DNA from: Echria macrotheca
Taxonomy: Eukaryota; Ascomycota; Sordariomycetes; Sordariales; Schizotheciaceae
DNA length: 64,000 nt
Assembly: GCA_030411725.1 (NCBI GenBank)
Contig: MU839842.1
Coordinates: forward strand, 744,001-808,000
Direction of reading: 5' to 3'
Shown: piece after piece, positions 42,783 through 54,677 of the stretch
Layout of the letters: every line of letters starts with the position of its first letter
Position numbering within the stretch: the stretch's first letter is position 1
Program-made: the position numbers and the translations under genes
Notes under the pieces: model-generated
Database searches by the model: none
The model's input: the letters and a program-made list of their open reading frames with translations, nothing else
What the model was told of the DNA's origin: nothing

Positions 42783-44797
42783 ATGCCGTCGACTACGACG
42801 CAGAGGAAGCTAGCTTCCCAGTTCATAGCCGTTACGAATGCGACGAAAGAGAGCGCTGCGCATGTATGGCCCCGTCCAGTCGCCCCGTCACACTGCGTGC
42901 TTTTTCTGTTTCGGCCCGATACGACGGACCTTCCATCCTATCTCTCTCCCTGGATCCGTGCTGACCGCTACCCCGGCGTCAATAGTACCTCAGAACCGCG
43001 AACTACAATCTAGATGCGGCCATCAATCTGTAAGTCTGGCTTCTTTTTCTGTGCTTTAGTCTCTGGCCGTGCTGGCGCTCGTGCATCGGGCCACCGCTAT
43101 GTTTGGGGTGCTAGTGGCGAGATGGCGAGATAAGATCAACTCGACCTTAGCGGGCGAGCAGTGCCGAACGCTTTTTCCAGTTGTTTTTCCCCGCCGCAGA
43201 GGGCCCGAGTCAAGGACATGGCCCGAGAGGGGCCCCGTCTTTTTGCAGAGTGCAGCGGGAGATGTTCTGGAAGAGATCGGCATTGCGACACCATGTCTCA
43301 TAATCCTGTCGCGGCAGAAACAAAATAAGGGCCATCCCCTATTTCCCCGGGTCCCGCCGCAGCCCCTTCCGTCCCTTCCCTTCCACTTCTCCGTTTAAGG
43401 TTTCCGCGCGTCATCTAAGAAGCTTCGGCCGGGAGGGAAAAAGCGTTGGCGCAAGATCTCGCAGAATGCGGAAGCGAGATCTCGTTGCAACGACACGTTG
43501 AGCGGCGGTTTCCCTAGTGTGGAGCCGCTTGCCTGCCCATTTTGTTTCTTTGTCGCTGCCTCTCTCGTCCTGGGACAAGCAATGGCCTCAGTGGACTCTC
43601 CAGACGCGCGTGCCATGTTTGCACGATTGTTTACGGCGTGCTTCCATGGCAGGCCGTCAGCGCCTTCCCAGAAACCTTACCACCCCGCTGAGGGGTCATC
43701 CGAAAGTGAAAGCGCCGACTGTGGCTTGCCCGGGTCCCAATTCACCAACTCTCATCCTTCGCAACAGGCCCCAGGCGAGCAGCCACTGGTTCCCCCATCA
43801 ATACTGCCGCCACCGCGGACGAAGGATCCCGATATGCCAAGAGCACCGCGCACCAAGAAGAACGCGGCTGCGAAGTCGACAGCCGCTGCTGCAAAGCCCC
43901 CATCAGGCCGGTCGAAAAAGAAGTCCGTCAATCATCGTCACGCTGCTTGCTGGCTTGGATATTGGTGGAAGGAAATACACTGACACTGGGTTCCTATGCA
44001 TAGATACTTCAGCAGCGCCGACGCGGAGCAGGCCGCGGGCCAGCCGAGCCCAGATGAGGATCTCAACAAGATGTTCGACGGCCTTCTGAGTCGTAAGTTT
44101 TCGAGAAGATTGGGACGAAGCATGTCTTGCTGACACACCTCCAGAACAAGACAGGGAAGCCGACGAGTCGAACAATACGATGGGCGCCGAGTCGCTGGAG
44201 CAATACGTGGGACAGCTGGGCGTCAACCACGTCAACTACGAGCTCTTTGTCCTTCTTGATATTGTCGAAGCCGAGGGGCTCGGCCAGATCAGCCGCAAAG
44301 GCTTCGTCAACGGATGGAGGGCAGTGATGCTCAACAGGGACTACCAGGTGGAAGCGACGATTTCATCCCAGAAGAGATACGTTCGGAAATGCATCGACCA
44401 GCTGCCCGGCAACGCCACACAGTTCAAGAAGCTCTATCAGCGGGCATTCCTGACCGGGAAGGAGCCCCAGCAAAAGGCGGTCGACAAGGATATTGCGATG
44501 GTCTTTTGGGACATGCTCTTCGATCCGGCGGTGCATCCATGGCGGTCAAAACATGTCAACTGGCTCGAGGTGTGGAAGGGCTTTCTCGAGGAGAAGTGGA
44601 AGCGCAGCGTCAACAGGGACATGTGGAACCAGACGCTCATATTCGCCGGCAAGACGATGGAGGACGAGACACTGGGTTTCTGGAACGAGGACCAGGCGTG
44701 GCCCAGCGTGATTGACGACTTTGTGGCGTGGTGCCGCGAGACGAACGTGGTGGCGGCGGCTAAGGGCGGCGCCGAGACGATGGAGGTGGACGAGTAG
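42783..44797 (+). CDS. dcn1: DCN1-like cullin neddylation ligase, 4 exons with a 974-nt intron
   Basis: Exons 42783-42863, 42986-43029, 44004-44092 and 44145-44797 give 288 residues. The first three exons rebuild the UBA-like domain: QRKLASQFIAVTNATKESAAH, then YLRTANYNLDAAINLYF. The long exon 4 carries the potentiating-neddylation (PONY) domain, with LEQYVGQLGV, FVNGWR, AVDKDIAMVFWDMLF, WLEVWKGFLEEK and the acidic end WPSVIDDFVAW. DCN1 binds cullin and NEDD8-Ubc12 and promotes cullin neddylation, mostly in the nucleus. Intron 2 (43030-44003) is about 974 nt, very long for this genome, and contains a frame-compatible alternative first exon. A short acidic tail (MEVDE) ends the protein. Confidence 0.93.
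43834..43922 (+). CDS. candidate alternative first exon of DCN1 (basic N-terminus)
   Basis: Inside the long DCN1 intron an ATG at 43834 opens MPRAPRTKKNAAAKSTA and continues Lys/Ala-rich to a possible donor (AA|GTCCGT). Its phase 2 fits the acceptor at 44003 exactly. Such an isoform would lack the UBA-like domain and carry a nuclear-localisation-like basic tail. The donor is weak and there is no transcript evidence. Confidence 0.3.
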
Positions 44798-47689
44798 GAA
44801 GCGTCTCAGCCGACCATTGCGTCTCGGAAGAGTCTGGAGTCCAGGGGGAAGAAGCGGAAGGCCGAGGGCACGGAATGCATGGGAGGGCTGAAGTCCAGCA
44901 GATGGTTTTGAGTTTCTGCATGATTGTGCATGGCCGGCTGGCTAGGATTGGGAGTATGGGCTAGCTGGGAATGACTTATACGTACATACAGCATTACAGA
45001 GAATGACAGCGGTTTTGGGGAACGAATGTGATGTGTAGTCGGGCCGGTCCGTGGTGCGGATGGTACGTTACATCCGTGTGCTTGTGCTGGTTACCAGTCG
45101 ATGGTTATTGTGCTGGTCGGTTTGAGAATGTCACTACGGACGCATTTACATGATGGGAAGTTGTTCGAGTCCTCGTCTTGGCCCAGTGATCGAGTTTGGG
45201 CAATATGGGATCCCAAGTGAAGTCTTCGGTCCAATGTCCCACATGAAGTTTTGTCCAGTCACATCAGGGCGAGAATGGAAGAAAGGATTTAACTCCGGTC
45301 TTTGCCCGCCGATGTACGGAATACCTAGTAGGATATCATCAGTGGGCAACACGACTAACACGATATGTATGTGTACGTATGTATAGGTGTGTATATGTCA
45401 ACGGGTAATAAATCTGGACGAAGGGAAGGTATTCCCGCTTTTGTCTTGATGTCGGGTTTAGTCATCGGGTATCTAAGCTGTGGAGTTACGGGTTCGGGTT
45501 ATGGAGTTGGTGAGGTGTTGTTCTTCTAGCCGGGAGATACGCTAGTTTGTCTTAGGGGGTGACTGATGGGGTTAGGTCCTGGTGGTGGTTTTTGACGTTC
45601 GTTGTATGTTGCGGCTTATGTCGGGGCTTGTGCTGGGGCCTTTTCTATCATGGCATCTCTACATCAACCCCTAGGAAGTTCGTCAGCCCGGCGGTGGGGT
45701 GGTGTTTCGACTGCTTTGGGGTTGGGTTGAATGGGAGTTCAGCATTTGTCCTGCTGTTCTCTTCCTTGCTTTAGACATGTGGGTTATGTTTATCTCCTCT
45801 GCTAAGTTTGCGTCCTCTTGTGGTGGACAAGTGGCCGTTGTCGACTGGAGGTTTGTCTTCAGGACGGGATCATTCCTCGGCCAGGTCATTTATCAGCCTG
45901 CCACAGCGGAAACGACACGGAACTTTAGAATATGTAAAAAGCCAGGCTATTCATAAGTCGGTCTTGCTCCTTCCCGGGGTTTACTCAGGTCACTTGTTGT
46001 GCTGCCCGGGTGGCTCAAGCAAACCACTCCAACACCTGCATTGCTACTTAGGATTATGGATCCGCAGTACAGCAAGAGAATTTAGACGCACAGAGCAGCA
46101 AACCTGAGGACGGATTAAATTTCTATTTTAACTTTTTTAACTTGTACGAAGAGCACTAAATAAACGACGCAGATGTCTAGACTACTGCTAGTGACACAGA
46201 TCGCCCGGGACAGCAAACCACACTTGAGCAGCAACATCTCCACAGACTGAGGAACTCAAATCTGTCCCGGTCATATGCTTCGGTCTTGGTACAGGCATAG
46301 CTCAATCATCGTAAAAGGCTGTTCATGACAGATATTTTCTACGTATGCAAGCAAGCAATCCACTCCCACCGCAGTGTTTCTACATAAACATCGCTAGTAT
46401 CAACAACGTCACAGCCATGTCCCTCGTCCCCCCCTCCCTCAGCTTCATCACAAATTCATGAGGCCAGCAATTAAACAAATATGGCAAATAGAATCCGGAA
46501 TGCATGTTACTAGGTAGGGTACATACCACTCTGACTCCTCTCCTTCGTCATCCTCGTCAGAAAAATAGAAGAAATCCCGGCCGTAAATATTTTGGGGGGG
46601 GGGGGGGGGGGGGGGGGGGCGGGGGGGGGGGCGGGGGGGGGGGGGGGGGGGGGCGGGGGGGGGGGGGGGGGGGGGCCGNNNNNNNNNNTAAAAAAATTTT
46701 GAAAATTTAATCCGGAATTTTTTTTAATTGGTTGGGTAAAAACCACTCTTAATCCTCTCCTTCGTAATCCTCGTCATAAAAATTTAATAAATCCCGGCCG
46801 TAAATTTTTACCCCCCCCCCCCCCCCCCCCGGCCACCTCGCTTTTCTCCTCCCTGACAGTCATAGCCCGCCGATACTAGGTAGGCTACGGCTGTTTCGCC
46901 AATATCATACCCCCCAGAGCAAAATCGGAAGCTCAATTCTACACCCAATAAATGTTGAACATCCTTATTTCGACCGCTATGTCTGCGTCATCTTTCACTA
47001 GTACCCTACCTAAACTTCTTGGCAGATCTGGATGTTGCTATTCGGCCGTGACCTGTTCGTTGGAAGATAGTCACGCTCGTCTTGCTTGTGTATACGTAGT
47101 CTAGACCAGTCTTGAATCGACCCATCGTTGCTGGAGTAAAGAGCCTCGAAAGAGAGTTGCGAAATCCGACACGACCAGATCATCATCACAAATACGTCGG
47201 GATATATCATCGAAAAGGTAGCGGTGTTCTGTCTGCGTTTCATCTTGTAGAGTGTATCGTTGGTTCGGCTTTCGTAGTCACAACCTCAAGTCTGTAATAC
47301 ACGAGAGCTGTTGGCTTGATCCCCAAGACATGAACTCACCACTTACATCGGTCCGCCGTCTCCATATGTGGTCCGTCCCTCATGTTGCGAATCCCGTGAT
47401 CACACGGTCTCGACAGATTCACTTCTCCAATCTTATTCGACGCCTTGGTATTGTACGGTACAATTACAACCCCCCATGATCATACATACACATAGCCAGC
47501 CTATTCCGGCCATGACACATCCCCTTTCCTCCCCTCCCTCCTCCTTATCGTCTACCCCCTCCTTTTCAGATGTCGAACCACTCCAGGAATATCCATCCTC
47601 CTCCCCTCCTCCACGCAACCGCAACCGCAACCGCAACCGCCACCTCTCCCCTCTATACCACCAACAACGCACATCCCCCACCCCCAAAT
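44798..47689. other. gene-free 2.9 kb with a damaged homopolymer block
   Basis: No gene recognised. At 45146-45386 the two strands have overlapping open frames with an approximately palindromic core, probably a coincidence. The poly-G/N/poly-C block is listed separately. The rest looks like ordinary intergenic DNA. Confidence 0.5.
46504..46830. other. poly-G and poly-C tracts, N gap and corrupted duplicate: probable assembly artefact
   Basis: A G run broken by single C bases ends in NN...N at 46679-46688, and a C run follows at 46811-46830. The 80 bp before the G run (CACTCTGACTCCTCTCC...) reappears after the gap as a degraded copy (CACTCTTAATCCTCTCC...), including CCCGGCCGTAAAT directly before each homopolymer. 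This looks like the same locus assembled twice from low-quality reads. Confidence 0.7.
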
Positions 47690-48421
47690 CTACTCAAACC
47701 TCCTCCAAGGAACCTTCCCAAACTGACTCAGCCTCTCCAACTTGCCATCCCCCAGCTTAACATTCGCCGTCCGTATAATCCGCGGGTCGACCCCCAGAGT
47801 CTGCCGCACCTTCTCGTTCGTCGTCGCGGCCGCGTCGTACCGCATGACGAAGTAGTGGCCCTTATTGTGGCGGACCTGGTGTCGACTCACGGGTTTCGGC
47901 AGGCGGAATACGCCCCAGTTTTGGATGTCGCGGATTATGCCGCCGTTTCGGAGGATGAGTTGGCCTGCTGAGAGGACCATTCTGTTTTTTTTGTTATTCT
48001 CTGGTTAGTATCTGTATGTGGTTTCGGGTGGTGGGTTGGGGTGGTTCGGGGGGGATATGTTGATGGGGGTGGCTTCGTGGTGGTTGTCTGGTCTCAATCT
48101 GTAGTATCCTTGTGGTTGTTGTCTGTGGATCCATTCATCGGGTGTGATTCTCCCAGTGCCTGGCCATCTCCTCCGGCGCTCCTCCGCTTGCTCGTTTGTC
48201 TCTCTGTCTGTTGCTCCATTCGGTGTTTGGTCTGGTATTCGGTGTTCGGTGTGGCGTGGTGATTCGACGTGATACGCGTTCAAATCGCAAAACCAAGAAA
48301 AAGACCTACTCTTTAACCTCAGCAATATTACCCACTCGGGCCTATCCATCAAGTCAGCACTCCTCTCAAAGGTCTCCAAAGGGGAACGGGAACATACAAT
48401 CCCAATCGTCTCGTACAACAT
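47690..48421 (-). CDS. mrp17: mitochondrial ribosomal protein bS6m (Mrp17), 3 exons
   Basis: Exons 48421-48398 (24 nt), 48341-48310 (32 nt) and 47981-47690 give 115 residues with matching phases. The introns are 56 and 328 nt. The reconstructed start MLYETIGIARVGNIAEVKE joins to SAGQLILRNGG, and IIRDIQNWGVFRLPKPVS and GHYFVMRYDA follow, all typical of fungal bS6m. It is a protein of the small mitoribosomal subunit. Most of the protein lies in exon 3, so a naive ORF call would lose the N-terminus. Confidence 0.93.
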
Positions 48422-49324
48422 CTTTGCCTTCTTGCCGGTCGCTCCACGCGCACTCGGTTGTCTCCTCTGGTCTAATCACCAGGGATCAATCACAGATACT
48501 GGATCTCTCGTATCGTATTCGACAATCGAATTGTACTGGGTCGGGGCTGGGCTGGCTCGAAATGGTCGTCGGCGTCGCTTCGCGATTCTCGAGTTGGACC
48601 GTTGTCGCGAACTGACCGAGGACCCCTGCGGCGAAATTTTGGCGGATCCGGGATTCTGCCGCTTCACCGCTTTTGGGTTCCAGCTCAGCTTGACTAGCAC
48701 TGTGGGGGCGTGGGGGTTTCTTGATCGCTTGGAGATTCCCGGTTCACGAAACCGCACTTCACCGTGAATAAGCTGATTGAGCAGCGTCATGTTTGGAAAT
48801 ATGCTGCCCAGTTTGAATTGCATCAGCTAGGAATCAATCAAACGAAAGTGATCAAACATAAGCTGTTAGAGACAAATCCTTCTCATTACCTTCATGTCGA
48901 ATTCAAGACTCAATGCACTCAGGCGTATATACATACAATCTACTACAGCTTCCGGATCGATGAAAACGACAAAAAACAAACAAATTAGCTTACAGAAGCT
49001 CTCTCTGAATATCAAGCAGCGCTGCGCACACCCACGCTGAAGTCCCCCTGCCGAATGACCAAAGACAGACGCAAACAAACCCCTTCTATACCCTTCTCCC
49101 GAACCAACCCACCCGTACAATTATATGTCTGTCTTGTCGCTGTATCAGATCAAGCCTGATACTGACCCCTACTATCTCCTAGGAAAGAGAAAGCGAGAGT
49201 CTATCCCGGTTTGCAACCAGGATAATCTTTCGGTGTGCCAGAGAAAACAAAGGAGAGAATATTTAGTCACTGGAGGGAGCGATGTAATACAACCCCGAAA
49301 ACAACGGGTCAAATCACCGGATCA
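48422..49324. other. intergenic, upstream of bS6m
   Basis: About 0.9 kb between bS6m and the 3' end of the DUF3716 gene. The open frame at 48476-48823 (minus) is Arg/Ser/Pro-rich with no domain. Nothing else seen. Confidence 0.5.
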
Positions 49325-52300
49325 TTATCCCTATCACCGTCATTAGCACCCATCTTCCCATATCCGACCAAGAAACTTACCGAGGTAGGAAGAACATCAG
49401 ACTCCAGAGTCCTCCATGCACTCTCGATCGACGCCCTGCAAAAGTTAGCCAAACCCAACAAAACAGCAAGACAGGAAGGACAAACAAGTTCGTCCGAATC
49501 AACTTAACCCCCTTGTTCTGCATAAACTCCAGAAACCGCCTCTTCGTCCTCTCCCGCTTAAAATACGCCATCACATCCCCGCGATGCTTCACCGTCCGAA
49601 TCGGCCGCGTCCCAATGACCACCTTTTGCGTCCCGGGCGCGTAGGTAACACTGGTCAGCTCCGATAGGCGCAAATGGAAATTGATAGGCTCCTTATACAC
49701 CCCCCAGAGCACCCGGCGGTTCTTCATATCGCGGAGCACCTGGTGCTCAAACATGTCGCCCTCGCTGCCTCCCCCATCAGCCTTGTCCACCCAGTGCCAG
49801 TACTGCGTCACGTCGCAGCTGCTCGAGTGGTCGCGGGTCTTCACTTGATAGATGCGCCAGTCCACCGGCATCACGTGGTCGTTACTGTAAGAATCCGACG
49901 ATGTGTAGCCTTCGTATTCGAGATCCTCGCGCGCTGGCAGGCTCGTCAGCCGCTGCTTCTTAGCCTCCCGCGCCGGCGTCGTCTGCTCAGCCGCCTTAGG
50001 TTCCGGTGACGCGCGGTTGCGGCGCTGCGACGATCTAGATCCCGGCCCGCTCTGCGGCGGTGGCTGTTGCTGCTGTGGAGATGGCTGGGCCGGCTGCTGT
50101 GCCTCCGGGACTTCCTTACGCTTCGAACCCTTACCCGACTTCTTTGCACTTCCACCGGGCTTATCAAACTTGTACCCCGACGGACGCCCGATGTTGCCGA
50201 ACCCACTCTTAGCGCGAAGCGCGATGAGCTTCTTGTCATGATATAAACCGTGTACCGTCCTGGACAGGACAAAGGCGGTGCCCTGTTCCTCACAGATCTC
50301 GACCAGCCGCTGGCGCAGCCACTGTGAAGGCGCGACATCGATATAAAACTTGCCCAGCTCCTCGAGCGTTTGAACCATTCGAAACAACGTGTCATACCCC
50401 GTGAGAAACCTGGTGACATATTCCTTCCCGAAAAGTTGATAGGGATGGAACTCCCCCTCCTCGAGGAACTTGAGGATTGAGTTGCCGCGGTTGATCTGCC
50501 GGTTGGCTAGGAACTTGCTTGACTGCGACGCGCCCGCCGCCACGTGGCTCTCGTACTTGTCCTTCCACTTCTGCAGATTCGCCTCGACGATTGGCTCGAT
50601 GGGCTCCCAGCTCTTGTCCCAGTACTCGTGCTCCGGCGAGATCTTGGCCAGCGGAACCCCACGCATGCAGGGCGGGTCCGTGAAGATGACACCATTGTCC
50701 CGAAGCGTCAGCGTGGCTTTCGTGATCTCGGGCAGCGCAGCCTCGGAGTCATCTGCCTCGGGCGCAGGCGTACCATCCAGTGGAGTCGTACTAGCCGGTG
50801 TCTCGAAGCCAGACGGTGCCTTTTGAGCGTCTCGGGCCGGCTTGGAACCAGATTCGTCTGCCGCTTGTCCGACTGGGCTCGCTCGTGCACTGTCATTGAT
50901 AGGAGTAAAGCCCGACTTGACCGGCTCCTGGTTCTCAGCTTGTTTCTTCTTCGGCGCCTTTGTCGGTCCGGTCGCCTCGCTGCTGCTACCAACGCGTGAT
51001 CTCGGACGGGTTTGCAGATTGCAGGCCAATCTGCTCCACTCGCAGTTCCCGCACCGCGGAAGGTAATCCGAGTTGGGCAGCACCACGCATTCCTGGAACG
51101 GCCCGCTGCCTCGGGCACACGTCTGGCAGGGCACATCCTGAATCTCGCCGGTAGCTTGGATGTAGCAACTCAGCCACTTTGACACCTTGGAGTTGCCGAC
51201 TGCGTAGATTGACTCCAACGCCTCCTTGGAAAGCCTTTTGCCCCGACGGAGCGTGGCGGTACGCTTGATGGGAAGATCCAGTACATAATCGACCCAGTGG
51301 CTAGTGACGTTGATGCGTTGGAGGCGCTCTACAACGGCGCCGTCAGCGTCGACCAACAGAACCTGGTTATCGGTTGACGCCGGGCTCTCGGAGGGTACCG
51401 ATTCTTGCCGTGCTTCAAATTGTGGTTCATATTGCATCGGCTCAGATGGAGGTGTGGACAGGGACGAAAGAGATGCATCGTCCATGTCGACGTCCTCACC
51501 AGTCTCGGCGGGCGGATCTGCGTCGCCAGCAGCCGACATAACATGGTCTTCCGGGCCGGCGGCCTCTGGCTGAGCCGGAGTAGGCTTTTCTGTAACAGCG
51601 ATTTCTTGGTTCTTTTCGTTGTTATTCAAGGAATCCCTGGTCTCCTGCTTCACATCCTTCCCGGTGTCGTTTTTCCCGCTCTCGGCAGACTCTTCTTCGG
51701 CCGGAGCAACCTGCTCAGGTGCAGCAATCTGGGGTTTCTCTCCGAGTGGTTCGGATGCCGTCGACAGCTGGAGAGTGGCTGCTTGAGATGCCGATTTGAC
51801 TGGCTCTGCCGAAGGATTCGATGGTTCTTGAGACGGTGCAGCCTGTTCTGGCACGGCGGCTGGACTCTCTACGTGAGACTCCACCACGGCTGGCTGATGA
51901 TCGGTGGTCTTTGGCGGTGTCGCCGACTCTGCTTGCTCGATCGACGGAACAGGAGCTGCCGGAGCCGGCTGTGGACTCTGGCGAGGGTCTAGAGAAGGCT
52001 CCACCGAGAGATTCTCGGCTGCTGTTTCAGTCCTGCTCTCGACAGTTTCCATGGGCGCCTCTTCAAGACTCGGCACAGCAACTGCCTGAGGTGTTGGTTC
52101 TGACACCCCAGGAGACCGCTCGGAGACTCTCTCAGCAATATGGTTCGGAGAACTCGCCACAGGTTCCGAGGAATCTGGAACAGGATCCTCCTCGGACGAT
52201 ATATGGACGACCTTGTCGGGCCCCGTGCCGGATCGCTGTACGTCCGCTTCGTCCACATCCATCGCCGACCCTGCGTCCGGTACCTCTTCGGCCACTTGTG

Positions 52301-53453
52301 TTGGGCTCTGGGGACGTTGTTGGGGTTCTGGCACGGGAAGTTTCTCCACATCCATCGCCGACCCCGCGTCCGGTACCTCTTGGGGTCCTTTTGTTGGGTT
52401 CTGGGGACTTTGTTGGGGGTCTGGCACGGGAAGTTTCTCCACACCAGTCTCAGAGACCCTGGGTGTACCAGAGAGAGATTCTTTACCGGGTGGCTTCTCT
52501 GAGATGGGCGGGACTTGGACAACTGGCTCCTTTTCGACAGGTTGCGATGTGGGTTTGGACTGAGACAACACGGGATCCCGGGAACGGTCATTTTGCTGAA
52601 GCGAGATATCGTGCTGAGATGGAAGCGTTGGCTCGGCGGGGGAAACAGGCGGTACTGGGGACGGTCGCTCAACAGACTGGCGATGCTGAGACAGTTGGGT
52701 TACTTGGACTGGCGGAGCCTGTTGGTATGGCGGTTGGGGCTGTTGGTAGGGCAGCTGAGGCGGTTGATGGACCGATTGTGGTAGATGAGGAGGAGGATAC
52801 TGCCCATACTGAACATGTACCGGTTGAGTGGGATAAGGCGTTCGCGCTACATGCGCCTGCTGAACGACCAACGGCGGATGGACTACAGGCGGTTGCTGAA
52901 CAGGAGGTGCTTGCTGGAAAACATGCGGCTGGATGGAAGGAGCTCGTAGACCAGAGGGCTCTTGGTGAGTGGAGACCGGCCGCACCGGAGGAGCCTCCAT
53001 CGCACCCTCATTGCCGTTGGCGCCTTGACTAGCTTTGGTCAGCTTGCTGATACGTCGATATTCGCGAAGCATTTCGCGCTTGTTGGTATCGTCAAGCACC
53101 CGTTCCTCGTACAGGGCGTGACGCCTTTCCTTAAAGCGTCTTTCCAGATCCGTCACGTCGTGAGCCAGGTTCGATTTCTGTACTTCCAACTTGTGAAGCT
53201 CGCCATTGATAGCCTCGAGCCTCCGTAGGAGCTCGGCACGTTCTGCGACAAGCGAGCTCTGACTGTCTACCAGGGCTGCCGTCTGGTGGTCTAACCTCTT
53301 TCGTTCTGCGCGATGTCCGGCATCGAGTTGGGCATCCTCGGCCGCTCTCACTTCGCGCATCGAGGCCCAGTAATTGGCTTCAATCTCATCCCAAAGTTCC
53401 TCGCTGGGAATGCCGTTATCCGCTCTCATGGCCATGGCGACGAAAGAGGCCAC
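49325..53453 (-). CDS. large coiled-coil protein with DUF3716 cysteine cluster, 3 exons
   Basis: Exon 1 is 53453-49486, exon 2 is 49435-49381 and a 6-nt exon 3 (49330-49325) ends in TAA, giving 1342 residues. Residues ~25-160 form a Glu/Lys/Arg-rich coiled coil. A ~500-residue Pro/Gln/Ser/Glu-rich disordered region follows, with a nearly exact tandem copy of a VEKLPVP(D/E)PQQ...DAGSAMDV unit. A DUF3716 zinc-like cluster is next (C-x2-C...C...C-x2-C within VPCQTCARGSG, LPRCGNCEWSRLACN). A conserved helical domain follows, containing FLEEGEFHPYQLFGKEYVTRF and HGLYHDKKLI. I infer a nuclear, chromatin- or DNA-associated regulator. If the last intron is retained, the protein continues about 25 residues to 49309. 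Confidence 0.8.
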
Positions 53454-54677
53454 AACCCCGGTATCGTCTCTGCTGGGCGAAGTTAATCGAGAAGATCGCG
53501 CCTCATGGAAAGCTCAGTCGTCGAGGTGAAAAGTTGATCGCAGGGGCTGTCAAGTCTCAAAAGACCGGCGATGAAATGGGCGCCATGAAATTCTCAACCG
53601 AAGGTGGCGGAGGTACTTGAGTTCCTTGTCGTCGACGAAGTGGTGAAATTGATTCCAGGCAAGGCGCAATGCTATCACTCGCGGGCGGGCTGAGATGAGC
53701 AAACACTTGAATGGATGAACAAAGTTCGTCTCCAGTCCCGGGAAAATCGAGTGAGGGCCAGTACGTTGTCGCAAACCCGAACGAATGATCGCTAGACAAT
53801 TCAAACTGAAGAATGCAGAAACTCGATATTTCGTCCGAATTGTTGGCGACAGGTGCGGTCGACTCGGAGAAGTGAGGTGGTGCCTGTGTCCCCAAGCGAC
53901 GGTTTCCAGGGAGCCTTGGTCCGATGGAAAGTGCCGCTGCGACCCCAAGAAGTTGCAGGCCACGCGTACCGACTGCGCCAGAAGCGGGCAAATACGAAAA
54001 TGAGAAGGGTCGTTATACTAGCGCTGGCGGCGTTTGATGGAGCTATCTTCCGACGGGCTATGTCTGCGCGGTTTGACGTCGTCTCTGATGGATGATGGAA
54101 CGTGCAGATGGCAAGTCAGTGCGATTGCCATCCGTTGAGGGATGATGGGCTGATCCAGTGGATTGGGAGCAGTGCAGGGGCCAGCCCAATCTCACTGACG
54201 CGCCACTATCATTGCTTGTTTTGTGCTCAGCGCCAGGATGCAAACTATCGGCTCTTGACACCTCACTCGGATTTGGACAAGCTTTGCTTGATGTGAACTG
54301 AGCGTTTTACACTCCAAGTAGCTACACCTCGACGACATTTCCAATAACACTTGATTCCTAACCGCTATGGATGGCTATGTCTCAGAAATGTAGCAGAACA
54401 ATACTATTAAACCGCAGGGAGCATCTCTCCCTGCTTTAACCTACGTAGCTTCACACCCTTCACCCAAGGGAACCATCTTTTCACATGCCTGTATGTAGAG
54501 ACTCGCCAGTCTCATCCCGCTAACCCTAACGCCCTGAACACACACAAAAACAAAGACTGCTCGCTAATGCCCGAGTATACCGTATGAAAGGTCATGTCGT
54601 CGCATGCAAAAAGCAGAGTGGGCCACAACCCCCATCCTTCCTCCATGCTCAAATCGCGGCACAATCCCGCAACAAGC
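53454..54677. other. intergenic upstream of the DUF3716 gene
   Basis: No gene recognised. The short overlapping frames at 53550-54095 have no domain and probably lie in the 5' UTR/promoter of the minus-strand gene. 54300-54677 is the 3' flank of CHS7. Confidence 0.5.

Noticed and set aside
45146..45386. Overlapping plus and minus frames with an imperfect palindrome, considered as a transposon remnant
   Set aside because: No terminal repeats, duplication or protein similarity could be seen.
51821..53032. 403-codon plus-strand frame
   Set aside because: Antisense of the Pro/Gln-rich low-complexity part of the DUF3716 gene.
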